Of a DNA stretch of 64,000 nt, positions 28,416 through 37,659 are shown piece after piece. A program made the position numbers and the translations under genes. How positions within the stretch are numbered: position 1 is the stretch's first letter; each line of letters starts with the position of its first letter. This DNA is from Pseudoalteromonas sp. N1230-9. Its GTDB lineage: Bacteria; Pseudomonadota; Gammaproteobacteria; Enterobacterales; Alteromonadaceae. The notes under the pieces were generated by a model, which saw only the letters and a program-made list of their open reading frames with translations, did no database searches and was not told the DNA's origin. Location of the stretch: positions 2,296,001 to 2,360,000 of the forward strand of contig NZ_CP090419.1 in the NCBI RefSeq assembly GCF_032716425.1, written 5' to 3'.

Positions 28416-29930
28416 TTACTGTTTTTGCATTCCAAACTTTTTAATTCTCTCGAGCAGCGCTCTGTGTGTTGGAAGCTCATCTAGCAACTGATTAACTCGT
28501 TGCTGCTTTAATGACGTTAATTGCTCAAAACCGCACACAGTATTTAGTGTGTCTGATGCAGGAAAGTAGCGCATTCCAAACAGCACATACAAGTAATTCT
28601 CGAGGTCGAACAAATCAAATTTACTTGCAAAGTCTTCTCTATTTGGCGCAAATCTTTGCCAACGCGCTAAGTTATTTTTCAATTGCTGTGATAGTTGCTC
28701 ATCTTTACGGTTATCAATCCAGAACTCAGAATCGGTTCTGTCTGAAATACAGTAATGCATTTTTATAAAGTCAAACGTCTGCTCCCACACGTAATTAACA
28801 TGGCGATTGTAGTCATTAATCACTAATGCAATATCCGCTTTACAGCGAGGAAAACGCTTTGCTAGTAGGTTAGCAGAAAAGTCAGCGATTAAAATTGCAG
28901 TGGCTTCGAGTGGTTCTACAAACCCTTGAGATAGACCAATGGCGACACAGTTTTTATGCCACATTTTTTCCCTTCGCCCTACTTTCATGGGAATTTTTCT
29001 GGGGGTAAGGTGGTTAAATTTTTCACCTAAATATGTGTGTAATTTGTCTAACGCTTTTTGTTCAGTCATATATTTAGATGAATACACAAAACCAACACCT
29101 CTTCGCTGTGTGAGGGCAATATCCCAAATCCAGCCTGCTTGATGCGCGGTTGCAATTGTATAGGGAGGAATTTCATCATCTGGCGAGGTAGGAACTTGTA
29201 GAGTGATCGCAGTGTCTGTAAGTAGGCAAGCTGACTTATCTAAGAACTCAACTCCCAGCTTGTTGCCAAGAATTGCTGCAGAAAAACCGGTGCAATCAAT
29301 AACAAAGTCAAATGCCATTGCCACATCATGTTCATCAACTAAGTGTGTTATGTAGCCTGCATCATCTACTACAACATCTTTTATATCTGCAAAATGATGT
29401 TTTACAGAAAAAGATTGCTCTGCGTGACGACTTAAAAATGCAGCAAATTTTTTGGCGTCAAAATGATAAGCATAGCCATTAATGCCCATAAATTCTGGGG
29501 TAGTAATCGTCTTGGGTGCCAAGTTTTTTTCACAACATAAGTGCTGCTTTGAAACAAACGAAGCATAGTCAGACGACTCATTTGAAGCAAGCCAAGCATC
29601 TGTTAGTTGCTCACCGAAAATATGAGGATGATCAAACAAATGATGATAAAAGTTACTGCCATGTTTTGTTTTATCCAACCAATTAACAAACTTAATTGAT
29701 TGCTTAAATGTCACATCACATTCATTAATAAAATCGCTTTCGCTAATACCAAACTTTTGTAATGAGTTTCGCATTGAAGGCACTGTACCTTCGCCAACAC
29801 CGATTGTAGGAATAGTCGGTGATTCGATTAAAGTAATATCAATGTTACTTCCTTGCAGAGACTGCCCTAAATGATTAGCAGCTAACCAGCCTGCGGTTCC
29901 GCCACCAACAATTGCGATTTTCTTTATCAT
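28416..29930 (-). CDS. Flavin-dependent (tryptophan-type) halogenase
   Basis: 504 aa. FAD site VGGGTAGW (8-15) and VGEGTVPS (45-52). The segment TFKQSIKFVNW (Lys76 and Lys80) covers the catalytic Lys of tryptophan halogenases. The motif WxWxI reads WIWDIA, with Ala instead of the usual Pro. FADH2-dependent halogenases chlorinate or brominate aromatic substrates; those next to TonB receptors are suspected to act on substrates other than free tryptophan. A partner flavin reductase is not in the window. It lies downstream of the receptor on the same strand but beyond a strong terminator. Confidence 0.88.
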   Translation of the reverse strand: MIKKIAIVGGGTAGWLAANHLGQSLQGSNIDITLIESPTIPTIGVGEGTVPSMRNSLQKFGISESDFINECDVTFKQSIKFVNWLDKTKHGSNFYHHLFDHPHIFGEQLTDAWLASNESSDYASFVSKQHLCCEKNLAPKTITTPEFMGINGYAYHFDAKKFAAFLSRHAEQSFSVKHHFADIKDVVVDDAGYITHLVDEHDVAMAFDFVIDCTGFSAAILGNKLGVEFLDKSACLLTDTAITLQVPTSPDDEIPPYTIATAHQAGWIWDIALTQRRGVGFVYSSKYMTEQKALDKLHTYLGEKFNHLTPRKIPMKVGRREKMWHKNCVAIGLSQGFVEPLEATAILIADFSANLLAKRFPRCKADIALVINDYNRHVNYVWEQTFDFIKMHYCISDRTDSEFWIDNRKDEQLSQQLKNNLARWQRFAPNREDFASKFDLFDLENYLYVLFGMRYFPASDTLNTVCGFEQLTSLKQQRVNQLLDELPTHRALLERIKKFGMQKQ

Positions 29931-29959
29931 TATTAACTCGCTTTCATTTACTCACAAAA

Positions 29960-29981
29960 AAGCCCAGTACAAACTGGGCTT
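29960..29981 (-). terminator. Terminator after the TonB-dependent receptor gene
   Basis: On the minus strand AAGCCCAGT-TTGT-ACTGGGCTT followed by TTTT; a 9-bp perfect stem. It lies between the receptor stop and the halogenase start, so the halogenase needs its own promoter or read-through. Confidence 0.9.
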
Positions 29982-30006
29982 TAATAGATTCGTTATCTAA
30001 TTAAAA

Positions 30007-32601
30007 TTAGAAACGAAGCGTAACACCTAGCTTGTAGCGTGCTTCACCTTCAAAGCTCCATGCTGGGTAGCCATTGCGAAGCTCTGGAACCACTTCAGCA
30101 TCACTTGGTGCAACACCAATTTGAATGCTGTCTTCTTCAGTTAAGTTAACAGCTTCAAATGTTACATCAATATTATCAGTTACACTGTAGTTCGCACTGA
30201 AATCTAATGTACCGTACGATTGGTGCTCACGGTTACCATAGAAACCAGGAAGCTCACGTATCATGTACTCTGAACGCCAGTTATAAGCTAAACGCGCTGA
30301 GTAAGTATCTGTTTCATAGTAACCCACTAAGTTTACTGTATGCTCAGATGAATCAGAGAATAGAGGAATTTGATCTGGGTAATTTTCAGCCTCAGACGGT
30401 GCATCTACAAACGTATAGTTAACTGAGTAACCAAAACCACTGTCAAAACCATCTTGAATTTGTAGCTCGATACCTTCAATTTGACCGCCAGTTGCATTCA
30501 ACTTAGTTGAAAGAGTCCAGTTATCACCTTGTGTATCAGGGTCAAATACACCAATCTGTTGGTTTAAGATTTGACTAGATGTAACAAATGAAGTGATGTC
30601 TTTAAAGAAGTACGTCGCACTTACCATACCATCACCATCAAAGTACCACTCGATGCCTAAATCGGCCTGAGTTGCTTTGAATGGGTTAAGACCCACATTA
30701 CCTTTTGTTAATACTTCGTTACCTGCAGTGCCATCTGAATAACCTGCAAATGAAGACGCAGAGAACATATCTGTATAGTTAGGACGTGCAATAACTTGTG
30801 CTGCAGAAGTACGTAGAATCACATCTTCAGCGATATCAAAAGCAATGTTAATGCTTGGTAAAATATCGTTGTAGCTCGCTTTATCTGTGCTTAATGTGCT
30901 TTCATAAGTACCGTTGGCAAAGCCATAGTAGTCAGATTCAGCATCTGTAGAAATATAGCGTAAGCCAAAGTTACCACGAATAGATTCTGCAGAGAATTCT
31001 GCCATTGCATACACAGCAAAGTTTTCTTCTTCAATTGTACCGTAGCCTGAACGATATACATCTGAGTCATTATCAAAGCTAGCGATAGAAGCGTACGCAT
31101 CAGTTACCATTTTGTCGAAATCTGGCTCAGGAAGTGTGAAGCCTGCACCTGATGACATAGTACCTGAGAAGTATGTTTCACCATCACCTGTAGGTAATAC
31201 ATCAACTAACGTTGTTGAGTAAGTCTCTTGTTTAACTTCGTGATCAGCCCAGCGGAAACCTGTTTTAATAGCTGTAATCGCACCAAAATCTACTGGGAAA
31301 GTAAGATCTAACTGTGCATAGGTTTCTTCATCTGTATTAGGTTGCTTTTTAAGTGCCCAACCAGCTGGAGAAAGTGGACCTGTAAAATCTGACGGTTCAA
31401 AGTATTTGTTATTGATATCAATTTTAATTACTTCGCCAGTTGCATCGTAAGTACCCGCATAATCAGATGGTAAGCCAATGAAGTTACCGTAGTTTGCTGT
31501 TAAGTCTGTACCACCTTCTGATTCAGTAGTACCGAAACGACCTTTTAATGTAAAGTTTTCACCTTCATATTTAAGGCTAAAATCAGCTGTATCTGATGTC
31601 ATGCTCGCAATACGCGCCCATGTTTGTACCCAACCTGGATTTGCACCTTCGCCAGTACGACGGTAGAAAGTACACGTACCTGATGCATTCGTTTGTTCAC
31701 ACGCTGCATCTTTATCGTCAGGGAACATCACGAAGTTTGAGGTATTTGCGTTGTTTGCATCTAACTCTAGGCTCATGATATTCAAGCCTAATTCTAGATT
31801 TTCAGTTGGACGATACTGGAATGTAGCATTTAATGCTGTACGCTCACGCTCTTGTTGGAAAGTGGTAGGAACAATGTCACCCCAACCAATTAGTGACTCA
31901 ATACCATTACGTTGATAGTTCGTTTCTGCCCATGAAACTGAACCTAGAACACCAAATGTTTCTTCGTCATTTTTCCAGCTAAATAAACCTGAGATTTGCG
32001 GGTCAGTTTCTTCAGAAATCGTACCGTAATCTGCTTTAGCACTTAAGAAAGTAGTACCAGCATCAAGGTCTAGTGGTTTGCGTGTATTAACAATAACAGT
32101 ACCACCTACACCACCTTCAACGATGTCAGCTTGTGAAGATTTATAAACCTGGATTTCACCTACAAGCTCAGGTGGTAATAAAGTGTAGTTAAAGCTACGG
32201 TCGATAGACTGTTGGTCGTACCAACCAGTTGATGCCACTGTTTGACCGTTTAAAAGAGTACGTGTAAGTTGGCTAGATGCACCACGGATCGATACTTGCT
32301 GGCCTTGACCGAACTGACGGTTAACTGCAACACCCGAGATACGACCAAGCGCTTCACCTACGTCACCATCAGGAAACTTACCCACATCTTCTGCAGAAAC
32401 AGCATCGACAACGCTGTCAGCAAAGCGCTTTGTATTCATTGACGCTTCAAGTGAACGGCGAATACCGCGAACTTCAATAACTTCAACGTCCTCTTGAACT
32501 TTTGTTTCATCTGCCGCATATGCAGCACCAGTGAATCCGGCACTCATTACAAGACCGATATTAACTGCTAATAAGCTTTTCTTAAAATTTTTAGCTAACA
32601 C
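30007..32601 (-). CDS. TonB-dependent outer-membrane receptor
   Basis: 864 aa from GTG 32601 with GGGGA upstream; no ATG fits the signal peptide. Signal of about 29 residues ending GAAYAA, TonB-box-like VEVIEVRG (about 39-46), plug domain (FPDGDVGEALGRISGV, VSIRGASS, GGVGGTVIVNTRKPLD), then a 22-strand barrel ending in LGVTLRF with terminal Phe. Imports a large or scarce substrate using proton-motive force through TonB. LacI-type operators upstream and the neighbouring sugar-phosphate genes point to a carbohydrate. Located between the halogenase and pgl genes. Confidence 0.93.
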   Translation of the reverse strand: MLAKNFKKSLLAVNIGLVMSAGFTGAAYAADETKVQEDVEVIEVRGIRRSLEASMNTKRFADSVVDAVSAEDVGKFPDGDVGEALGRISGVAVNRQFGQGQQVSIRGASSQLTRTLLNGQTVASTGWYDQQSIDRSFNYTLLPPELVGEIQVYKSSQADIVEGGVGGTVIVNTRKPLDLDAGTTFLSAKADYGTISEETDPQISGLFSWKNDEETFGVLGSVSWAETNYQRNGIESLIGWGDIVPTTFQQERERTALNATFQYRPTENLELGLNIMSLELDANNANTSNFVMFPDDKDAACEQTNASGTCTFYRRTGEGANPGWVQTWARIASMTSDTADFSLKYEGENFTLKGRFGTTESEGGTDLTANYGNFIGLPSDYAGTYDATGEVIKIDINNKYFEPSDFTGPLSPAGWALKKQPNTDEETYAQLDLTFPVDFGAITAIKTGFRWADHEVKQETYSTTLVDVLPTGDGETYFSGTMSSGAGFTLPEPDFDKMVTDAYASIASFDNDSDVYRSGYGTIEEENFAVYAMAEFSAESIRGNFGLRYISTDAESDYYGFANGTYESTLSTDKASYNDILPSINIAFDIAEDVILRTSAAQVIARPNYTDMFSASSFAGYSDGTAGNEVLTKGNVGLNPFKATQADLGIEWYFDGDGMVSATYFFKDITSFVTSSQILNQQIGVFDPDTQGDNWTLSTKLNATGGQIEGIELQIQDGFDSGFGYSVNYTFVDAPSEAENYPDQIPLFSDSSEHTVNLVGYYETDTYSARLAYNWRSEYMIRELPGFYGNREHQSYGTLDFSANYSVTDNIDVTFEAVNLTEEDSIQIGVAPSDAEVVPELRNGYPAWSFEGEARYKLGVTLRF

Positions 32602-32654
32602 AGGATTCCCCTTGAATCATTTTGTTGGTTTTATATCACTTCTGCCCAGTGATG

Positions 32655-32670
32655 ATGACAACGCTGTCAT
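32655..32670. promoter_or_regulatory. LacI-type operator 1 (proximal to the TonB receptor)
   Basis: ATGACAACGCTGTCAT, an inverted repeat with the central CG typical of LacI-family sites. About 55 bp upstream of the receptor start. Confidence 0.8.
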
Positions 32671-33081
32671 CTAGTAACAAACCATACACTCTAAATTACA
32701 TTTGTGCTACATCTTTTTGGCTGTTTTGTGCAAAAAATTTACAACAAAATAATTAAGATATTGAAATTAATGAAATTTAATATTGAGCATTTAAGAATTG
32801 TTACATTTAAACGGCGCAAATATAACATGAGATTTAAAGTATATGAAAAGCATAGTTGAGAGTTTTTAGGTACAAAGCACCTATTTTAAGCAATTTTTGT
32901 AAGCTTTACTTTCCAGAGGTTAATTATTAGCCATAACCAAAAGTTATAAAAAAAGACTTAACTAACAATCAATTAGTTTTAAATTGGAGTGTATTTTTAT
33001 AACTACCCCAACATTGATAAATTTTATTTAACTTTTTCTGGGCAGAAAGCGTTAAAGGGGTTGAGAATAAAAATCAATACT

Positions 33082-33099
33082 AATGACAGCGTTGTCATT
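33082..33099. promoter_or_regulatory. LacI-type operator 2 (distal to the TonB receptor)
   Basis: AATGACAGCGTTGTCATT, the reverse-oriented form of the same site. It begins 5 bp downstream of a -10 box reading toward the receptor, so a bound repressor would block the start site. Confidence 0.82.
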
Positions 33100-33104
33100 T
33101 TTAA

Positions 33105-33133
33105 ATTATAACGAGCATATTATTTAATGTCTA
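33105..33133 (-). promoter_or_regulatory. Promoter reading toward the TonB receptor
   Basis: On the minus strand TAGACA (33128-33133), 17 bp, TATAAT (33105-33110). The expected start site falls inside operator 2. Confidence 0.7.
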
Positions 33134-33162
33134 ATGCTTTTTGTTCCTTATTTAAATAAAAA

Positions 33163-33181
33163 AGCGAGCCTCAAGCTCGCT
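33163..33181 (-). terminator. Terminator after pgl
   Basis: On the minus strand AGCGAGC-TTGAG-GCTCGCT followed by TTTTTATTT. It separates zwf-pgl from the receptor promoter. Confidence 0.88.
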
Positions 33182-33208
33182 TTCGTTTAATGTTTTTAAA
33201 ACAAGTAA

Positions 33209-33919
33209 TTATGGAGCCCAATAAACTTCAATATTAATTGTTGGGTGATTCAAAACAGCGCGTAAAGGCATGTCTGCAACAGCCCCGCCCTGCTTTGCTT
33301 GTTTATACACTTCAAGCTTTTCTTCGCCACTGATTAATAACTTAACCACTTTAGAATCAGCAATTGCAGCAAGTGTTAATGTCATACGCTCAGTTATCTT
33401 ACCTGTAACATCACTTTCAATAGCATTAATAGCGCAAACTAAATCATTTGTAGCTAAACCATGCTCTAAACCTTCAGCATGTGGGAAAAGAGAAGCAGTA
33501 TGGCCATCTGGCCCCATACCTAAAATTGTTACATCAAAAGGACGCTTTAAAGATTGGTATGCTGCTTCACATTCAGCAACACCCTTTTTTGCAGTCGCTG
33601 CGCTATTTTTCATCGTAATGAAGTTAGCTGCTGCGCCTTGGTTTTGTAATAACGTGCTTTTGATAAATGCTTCATTACTTTTTTCATGTGATGCATCAAC
33701 CCAACGCTCATCAACCATAGCAACATCAATATTTGCCCAATCAAGCTCAAGGTTAGATAAGTGTTTGTACGCAGGCGCCGGTGACGAACCACCCGATACC
33801 ATTAATACAGCACGGCCATCTTGTTTAATGCCTGATACTAAACTTTGCTCTAAACTTGAAGAAAGCTCAGCTGTTAACTCATCTTTAGTCGCAAAGAATT
33901 TTTCAACAATTGTTGCCAT
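33209..33919 (-). CDS. pgl: 6-phosphogluconolactonase
   Basis: 236 aa, DevB/SOL type. Hydrolyses 6-phosphogluconolactone to 6-phosphogluconate. SGGSSPAPAYKHL (44-56), DERWV (70-74) and GMGPDGHTASLFP (about 135-147) are the family signatures. It starts 5 nt after the zwf stop, so they form one operon. The antisense frame of 225 aa is a shadow. Confidence 0.95.
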   Translation of the reverse strand: MATIVEKFFATKDELTAELSSSLEQSLVSGIKQDGRAVLMVSGGSSPAPAYKHLSNLELDWANIDVAMVDERWVDASHEKSNEAFIKSTLLQNQGAAANFITMKNSAATAKKGVAECEAAYQSLKRPFDVTILGMGPDGHTASLFPHAEGLEHGLATNDLVCAINAIESDVTGKITERMTLTLAAIADSKVVKLLISGEEKLEVYKQAKQGGAVADMPLRAVLNHPTINIEVYWAP

Positions 33920-33924
33920 CGTAT

Positions 33925-35397
33925 TTACGCCTTATCGCCAGTGTTAAACCATACATGATTATTTTCATCTAGTAATTCATCAGCATCTTCTGGACCCCAG
34001 CTACCTGCACGGTATAACGAAGGAGCGCCTTTTTCTTGCCAACGTTCGATAATCGGATCAATCCACTTCCACGCTTGGCGAACTTCATCACGGTGGATAA
34101 ATAGTGATGGGTTATTAGCAGCCGCATCAAGCATTAAACGTTTGTATGCATCAGAATGGAAACCATTACTGTATGCTTGAGACAACTCAATATTCATTGT
34201 CACAGGCTCTAACTGCATTTCTAAATTATCAAGACGCTTTGACATAAGCGTTAATTGAATTGTTTCTTCTGGTTGCAGGCGGATCACTAAGCGGTTTGGC
34301 TCAATATTACCAACGTTATCGCTGTATACATTGTGAGAAACTTTTTTATACTCAACAACAATTTCAGCACAACGCTTTTTCATACGTTTACCAGTGCGAA
34401 GATAGAAAGGAACACCTGCCCAACGCCAGTTATCAATATGCGCACGAATAGCAACAAATGTTTCTGTTTTACTTGCGCCTTCGTTTAATTCTTCTAAGTA
34501 CCCTGGCACAATCTTGCCATCTAAATTACCAGGTACATATTGGCCTCGAACAATATTTGCATCAACGTCTTCAGCAACAAGCGGACGTAGTGATTCAAGC
34601 ACTTTTAGTTTTTCTGTGCGAATGCTATTGGCTGTTAATTTGTTTGGCGACTCCATTGCAACAAGACAAAGCAGCTGTAATAAATGGTTTTGTACCATAT
34701 CACGAAGTGCACCCGCTTTATCGTAGAAGCCAGCACGACTTTCAAGGCCCACTGTCTCTGATAGACTGATTTGGATATTATCAATCGACTTAGCATCCCA
34801 AAGATTTTCAAACAATGAATTTGAAAAGCGCAGGGCCATTAAGTTTTGTACCGTTTCTTTACCAAGGTAATGGTCGATTCGGAAAATCTGTTCCTCAGTA
34901 AAATACTCGGCAATTTTTGCATTAATTTCTTCCGCGGATTTACCACAATAACCAATCGGCTTTTCAACAACTACACGGGATGTGTCTGTGATTAGACCTT
35001 TTGATGATAAAATCTCACAGCAGCTACCGTACACAGCTGGCGGTAGTGACAGATAAAATACACGAGATTTATCAGCTTCGTGCTCATCTAAGATATCTTT
35101 TAACTTATCCCAATCAGCATCTGCTTCTGTAACATTAGTCACAACTGGCACTAAATAAGCTGAAAATGCTTTCCAGTCTTTGGCGTTATATTCACCCTTG
35201 GCAAGAAACTCTTGTAACGCTTTATGCGCTGTTTCGATGTATTCTTGTTGTTTACTTTGGTCACGTACCGTAGGGAGAATGCGAGAACCTTGAGGCAGGT
35301 TGCCCTCTTGATAAGCGCGATACATTGCAGGTAGTAATTTGCGTAACGCAAGATCGCCACCGCCCCCAAAAATTACGATATCAAATGGATTTAGCAT
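33925..35397 (-). CDS. zwf: Glucose-6-phosphate 1-dehydrogenase
   Basis: 490 aa. Oxidises glucose-6-phosphate with NADP+, entering the pentose phosphate or Entner-Doudoroff route. N-terminal nucleotide loop GGGGDLALRKLLPA (11-24) and the active-site RIDHYLGKE near 180. edd and eda, often next in Alteromonadales, are not present here. Upstream lie a HexR-like site and an imperfect hairpin. Confidence 0.96.
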   Translation of the reverse strand: MLNPFDIVIFGGGGDLALRKLLPAMYRAYQEGNLPQGSRILPTVRDQSKQQEYIETAHKALQEFLAKGEYNAKDWKAFSAYLVPVVTNVTEADADWDKLKDILDEHEADKSRVFYLSLPPAVYGSCCEILSSKGLITDTSRVVVEKPIGYCGKSAEEINAKIAEYFTEEQIFRIDHYLGKETVQNLMALRFSNSLFENLWDAKSIDNIQISLSETVGLESRAGFYDKAGALRDMVQNHLLQLLCLVAMESPNKLTANSIRTEKLKVLESLRPLVAEDVDANIVRGQYVPGNLDGKIVPGYLEELNEGASKTETFVAIRAHIDNWRWAGVPFYLRTGKRMKKRCAEIVVEYKKVSHNVYSDNVGNIEPNRLVIRLQPEETIQLTLMSKRLDNLEMQLEPVTMNIELSQAYSNGFHSDAYKRLMLDAAANNPSLFIHRDEVRQAWKWIDPIIERWQEKGAPSLYRAGSWGPEDADELLDENNHVWFNTGDKA

Positions 35398-35512
35398 ATA
35401 TCACTCTCTACATTGGCAATGCCATGTTTTCACTTTGTGCAGTGTGGCAATGCGAATTGTTATTTGGATGATTGGCGATGTTTAAAACATTTAACAAAGC
35501 CTATTGAATTTA

Positions 35513-35527
35513 TGTAAGTAGCTTACT
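35513..35527. promoter_or_regulatory. Possible HexR site upstream of zwf
   Basis: TGTAAGTAGCTTACT, an inverted repeat with the TGTAA-N5-TTAC(A) geometry of HexR boxes, one arm position off. HexR controls zwf-pgl in many gammaproteobacteria; here the site is about 115 bp upstream of zwf. Confidence 0.4.
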
Positions 35528-35555
35528 CATTGTTCTTATTTTGGCTGAAGTAAAT

Positions 35556-35608
35556 GAGTCTTAGGGGCTCTGTAAATCCTCTCACAAAAATACAGGCCCT
35601 AAGAACTC
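35556..35608 (-). other. Imperfect long hairpin between pgi and zwf
   Basis: GAGT+CTTAGGG+TGTA (35556-35574) face TACA+CCCTAAG+ACTC (35591-35608) with small bulges. It is 52 bp past the pgi stop and upstream of zwf, without a clear T-tract. It may end the pgi message or lie in a zwf leader. Confidence 0.4.
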
Positions 35609-35659
35609 CAGCGCTACCCGTTCAAAGGTATTTGGTTTACAGCTAATGCTGCGAATCTT

Positions 35660-37306
35660 TTACTGCTTACGATGTGTTTTATAGTAAGCGATCAGTCCAT
35701 TGGTTGAGCTATCGTGTGGGTGACTCACTGCGTCATCAAATAGTTCAGCTTCAATTTTAGAGGCAAGTCCTTTACCTAGTTCAACACCCCATTGGTCAAA
35801 TGAACAAATCTCTAAGATAATGCCTTGGCAGAAGATCTTGTGCTCATAAAGCGCAATTAAGCGACCCACTGTTTTTGCATCCACTTTGTCTAGTAACATT
35901 GACGTTGTTGGGCGGTTGCCTTGGTGAATCTTATGATTCAGTAATTCTGCAATTTCGGCTTCCGATTTACCTTTCGCGGTTAAATCAGCCGTTACTTGCT
36001 CTGCATCAACGCCTGCCATCATGGCTTCTGTTTGAGCAAAGAAGTTTGATAATAAAATATCGTGGTGCTTGCCAACATTCACTTGCGGCTCAATAGAGGC
36101 AATAAAATCAGCAGGCACAATTACATTACCTTGGTGCAAACATTGATAAAATGCGTGCTGACCATTTATACCAGTCATACCCCAAATAATAGGCACTGTC
36201 GTATAAGGTACTGTTTCGCCAGCAAAGTTTACATGTTTACCGTTACTTTCCATTTCACCTTGCTGTAAATAAGCAGGTAACATATGCAATGCTTGGTCGT
36301 ACGGTAAGATTGCTTGCGATGTATGACCTAAAAAGCTGGTATTCCAAACACTTAATAGCGCCATTAATAGCGGTACGTTTTGTTCAAATTTAGCCGACTT
36401 GAAATGTTCATCAACTTCAAACGCACCTTCAAGGATCTCTTCAAACGCTTCGAAGCCTAAATACAATGCGATTGGCAATCCTATCGCACTCCACAGCGAA
36501 AAGCGACCACCGACCCAATCCCACATTGTGAATACGTTTTCATCTGCAATTCCAAACGCGGCTGTCTTTTCTAAATTAGTGCTCACAGCTACAAAGTGTT
36601 TGGCAATGTGCTCTTGTGCTTGCGCCGATTGTAAAAACCATTCAACCGCTGACTTTGCATTGGTCATGGTTTCAGATGTTGTAAATGTTTTTGATGAAAT
36701 AACAAAAAGCGTTGTTTCAGCACTTAACCCTTTTAATACAGAGGCAATCTGTACGCCATCAACATTTGAAACATAATGAACTTTCAATGTGTCATCGGCA
36801 TAGGCTGCAAGTGCCTCAGTGGCCATTTGTGGGCCTAAGTTTGAGCCGCCAACACCAATGGCCACAACATCTTTTACGGCCTTACCTGTGTAACCTAACC
36901 ACTCACCACTGCGAACCTTATTAACGAACTGCTTCATTTTTGCGAGTTCGTTGTTAACGTCATTCGTTACATTATCGCCATCAACCATAACAGGTGTATT
37001 AGCGCGGTTACGCAATGCAGTATGAAGTACGGCGCGATCTTCGGTGATATTAATTTTTTCACCGGTGAACATTTTTTCACGCCATGAGCTGATATCACAT
37101 TCATTCGCTAGTGCAATCAGCTGCTCGAATACTGTTTTATCTATATGTTGCTTTGAATAATCAAATAAAACACCTGGGATTTGAGCGGAAAACTGCTCGA
37201 AGCGCGAGCTGTCATTGGCGAATAAATCTTTAAGATGAATTTGTTTCATCTTTTTTGCACTGTCACTCAATGCTTGCCAACTAGCTAACTGCGAACGGTT
37301 GCTCAT
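35660..37306 (-). CDS. pgi: Glucose-6-phosphate isomerase
   Basis: 548 aa, standard bacterial length. Interconverts glucose-6-phosphate and fructose-6-phosphate. VAIGVGGSNLGP (about 149-160), GGRFSLWSAIGL and the C-terminal DQWGVELGKGLA signature are present. AGGGGATTTC precedes ATG 37306. An operator like those before the TonB receptor lies about 115 bp upstream, so LacI-type control is likely. Confidence 0.96.
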   Translation of the reverse strand: MSNRSQLASWQALSDSAKKMKQIHLKDLFANDSSRFEQFSAQIPGVLFDYSKQHIDKTVFEQLIALANECDISSWREKMFTGEKINITEDRAVLHTALRNRANTPVMVDGDNVTNDVNNELAKMKQFVNKVRSGEWLGYTGKAVKDVVAIGVGGSNLGPQMATEALAAYADDTLKVHYVSNVDGVQIASVLKGLSAETTLFVISSKTFTTSETMTNAKSAVEWFLQSAQAQEHIAKHFVAVSTNLEKTAAFGIADENVFTMWDWVGGRFSLWSAIGLPIALYLGFEAFEEILEGAFEVDEHFKSAKFEQNVPLLMALLSVWNTSFLGHTSQAILPYDQALHMLPAYLQQGEMESNGKHVNFAGETVPYTTVPIIWGMTGINGQHAFYQCLHQGNVIVPADFIASIEPQVNVGKHHDILLSNFFAQTEAMMAGVDAEQVTADLTAKGKSEAEIAELLNHKIHQGNRPTTSMLLDKVDAKTVGRLIALYEHKIFCQGIILEICSFDQWGVELGKGLASKIEAELFDDAVSHPHDSSTNGLIAYYKTHRKQ

Positions 37307-37659
37307 AAATGAAATCCCCTAAAAAACTTGCAACAATTTGATATGTAACTATCTTTTTAATTAAAAATGAATAAAGACAGCAATTAAAAACACGAAGTTG
37401 GTTAACACTAAGTTAAAATGACAACGCTGTCAATGTTCTACTTTTACATTTTATAGTCGAGATAATAGCGCAATTTTTCTCTTTTGACACCGGTATCATA
37501 AAAATTATCTCAATTATTTTACTGCTAATTTGTTTGAACATTCGATACACTAAACAACTTATATTAAATATTAATGTATTTATTAAAAATTAAAGTGCAT
37601 GGGCTAACCACCTTTCAGTATTATTATAATACAATTTAAACTAACTATAAAGTAACAGT
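37307..37659. other. Divergent control region between pgi and the LacI-type gene
   Basis: 353 bp, AT-rich, containing one LacI-type operator at 37417-37433. Its minus-strand half includes TTGACA, 17 bp, TAGTGT, a possible pgi promoter overlapped by the operator. No gene. Confidence 0.6.
37417..37433. promoter_or_regulatory. LacI-type operator 3 (pgi / regulator intergenic)
   Basis: AATGACAACGCTGTCAA, same core as operators 1 and 2 with one outer mismatch. It could serve both pgi and autoregulation of the LacI-type gene. Confidence 0.8.

Larger units (their letters stand above)
32602..33208 (-). other. Long regulatory leader region of the TonB receptor gene
   Basis: 607 bp without a credible gene. 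It holds the pgl terminator, a strong promoter reading toward the receptor, and two LacI-type operators 427 bp apart. Transcription from the distal promoter would give a leader of roughly 500 nt. It is very AT-rich; I see no clear riboswitch. Confidence 0.6.

Noticed and set aside
33270..33947. 225-aa frame opposite pgl
   Set aside because: Antisense shadow of a well-conserved lactonase gene; Ser/Cys-rich and without ribosome site or family resemblance.
36399..36776. 125-aa frame opposite pgi
   Set aside because: Antisense shadow inside a conserved enzyme gene.
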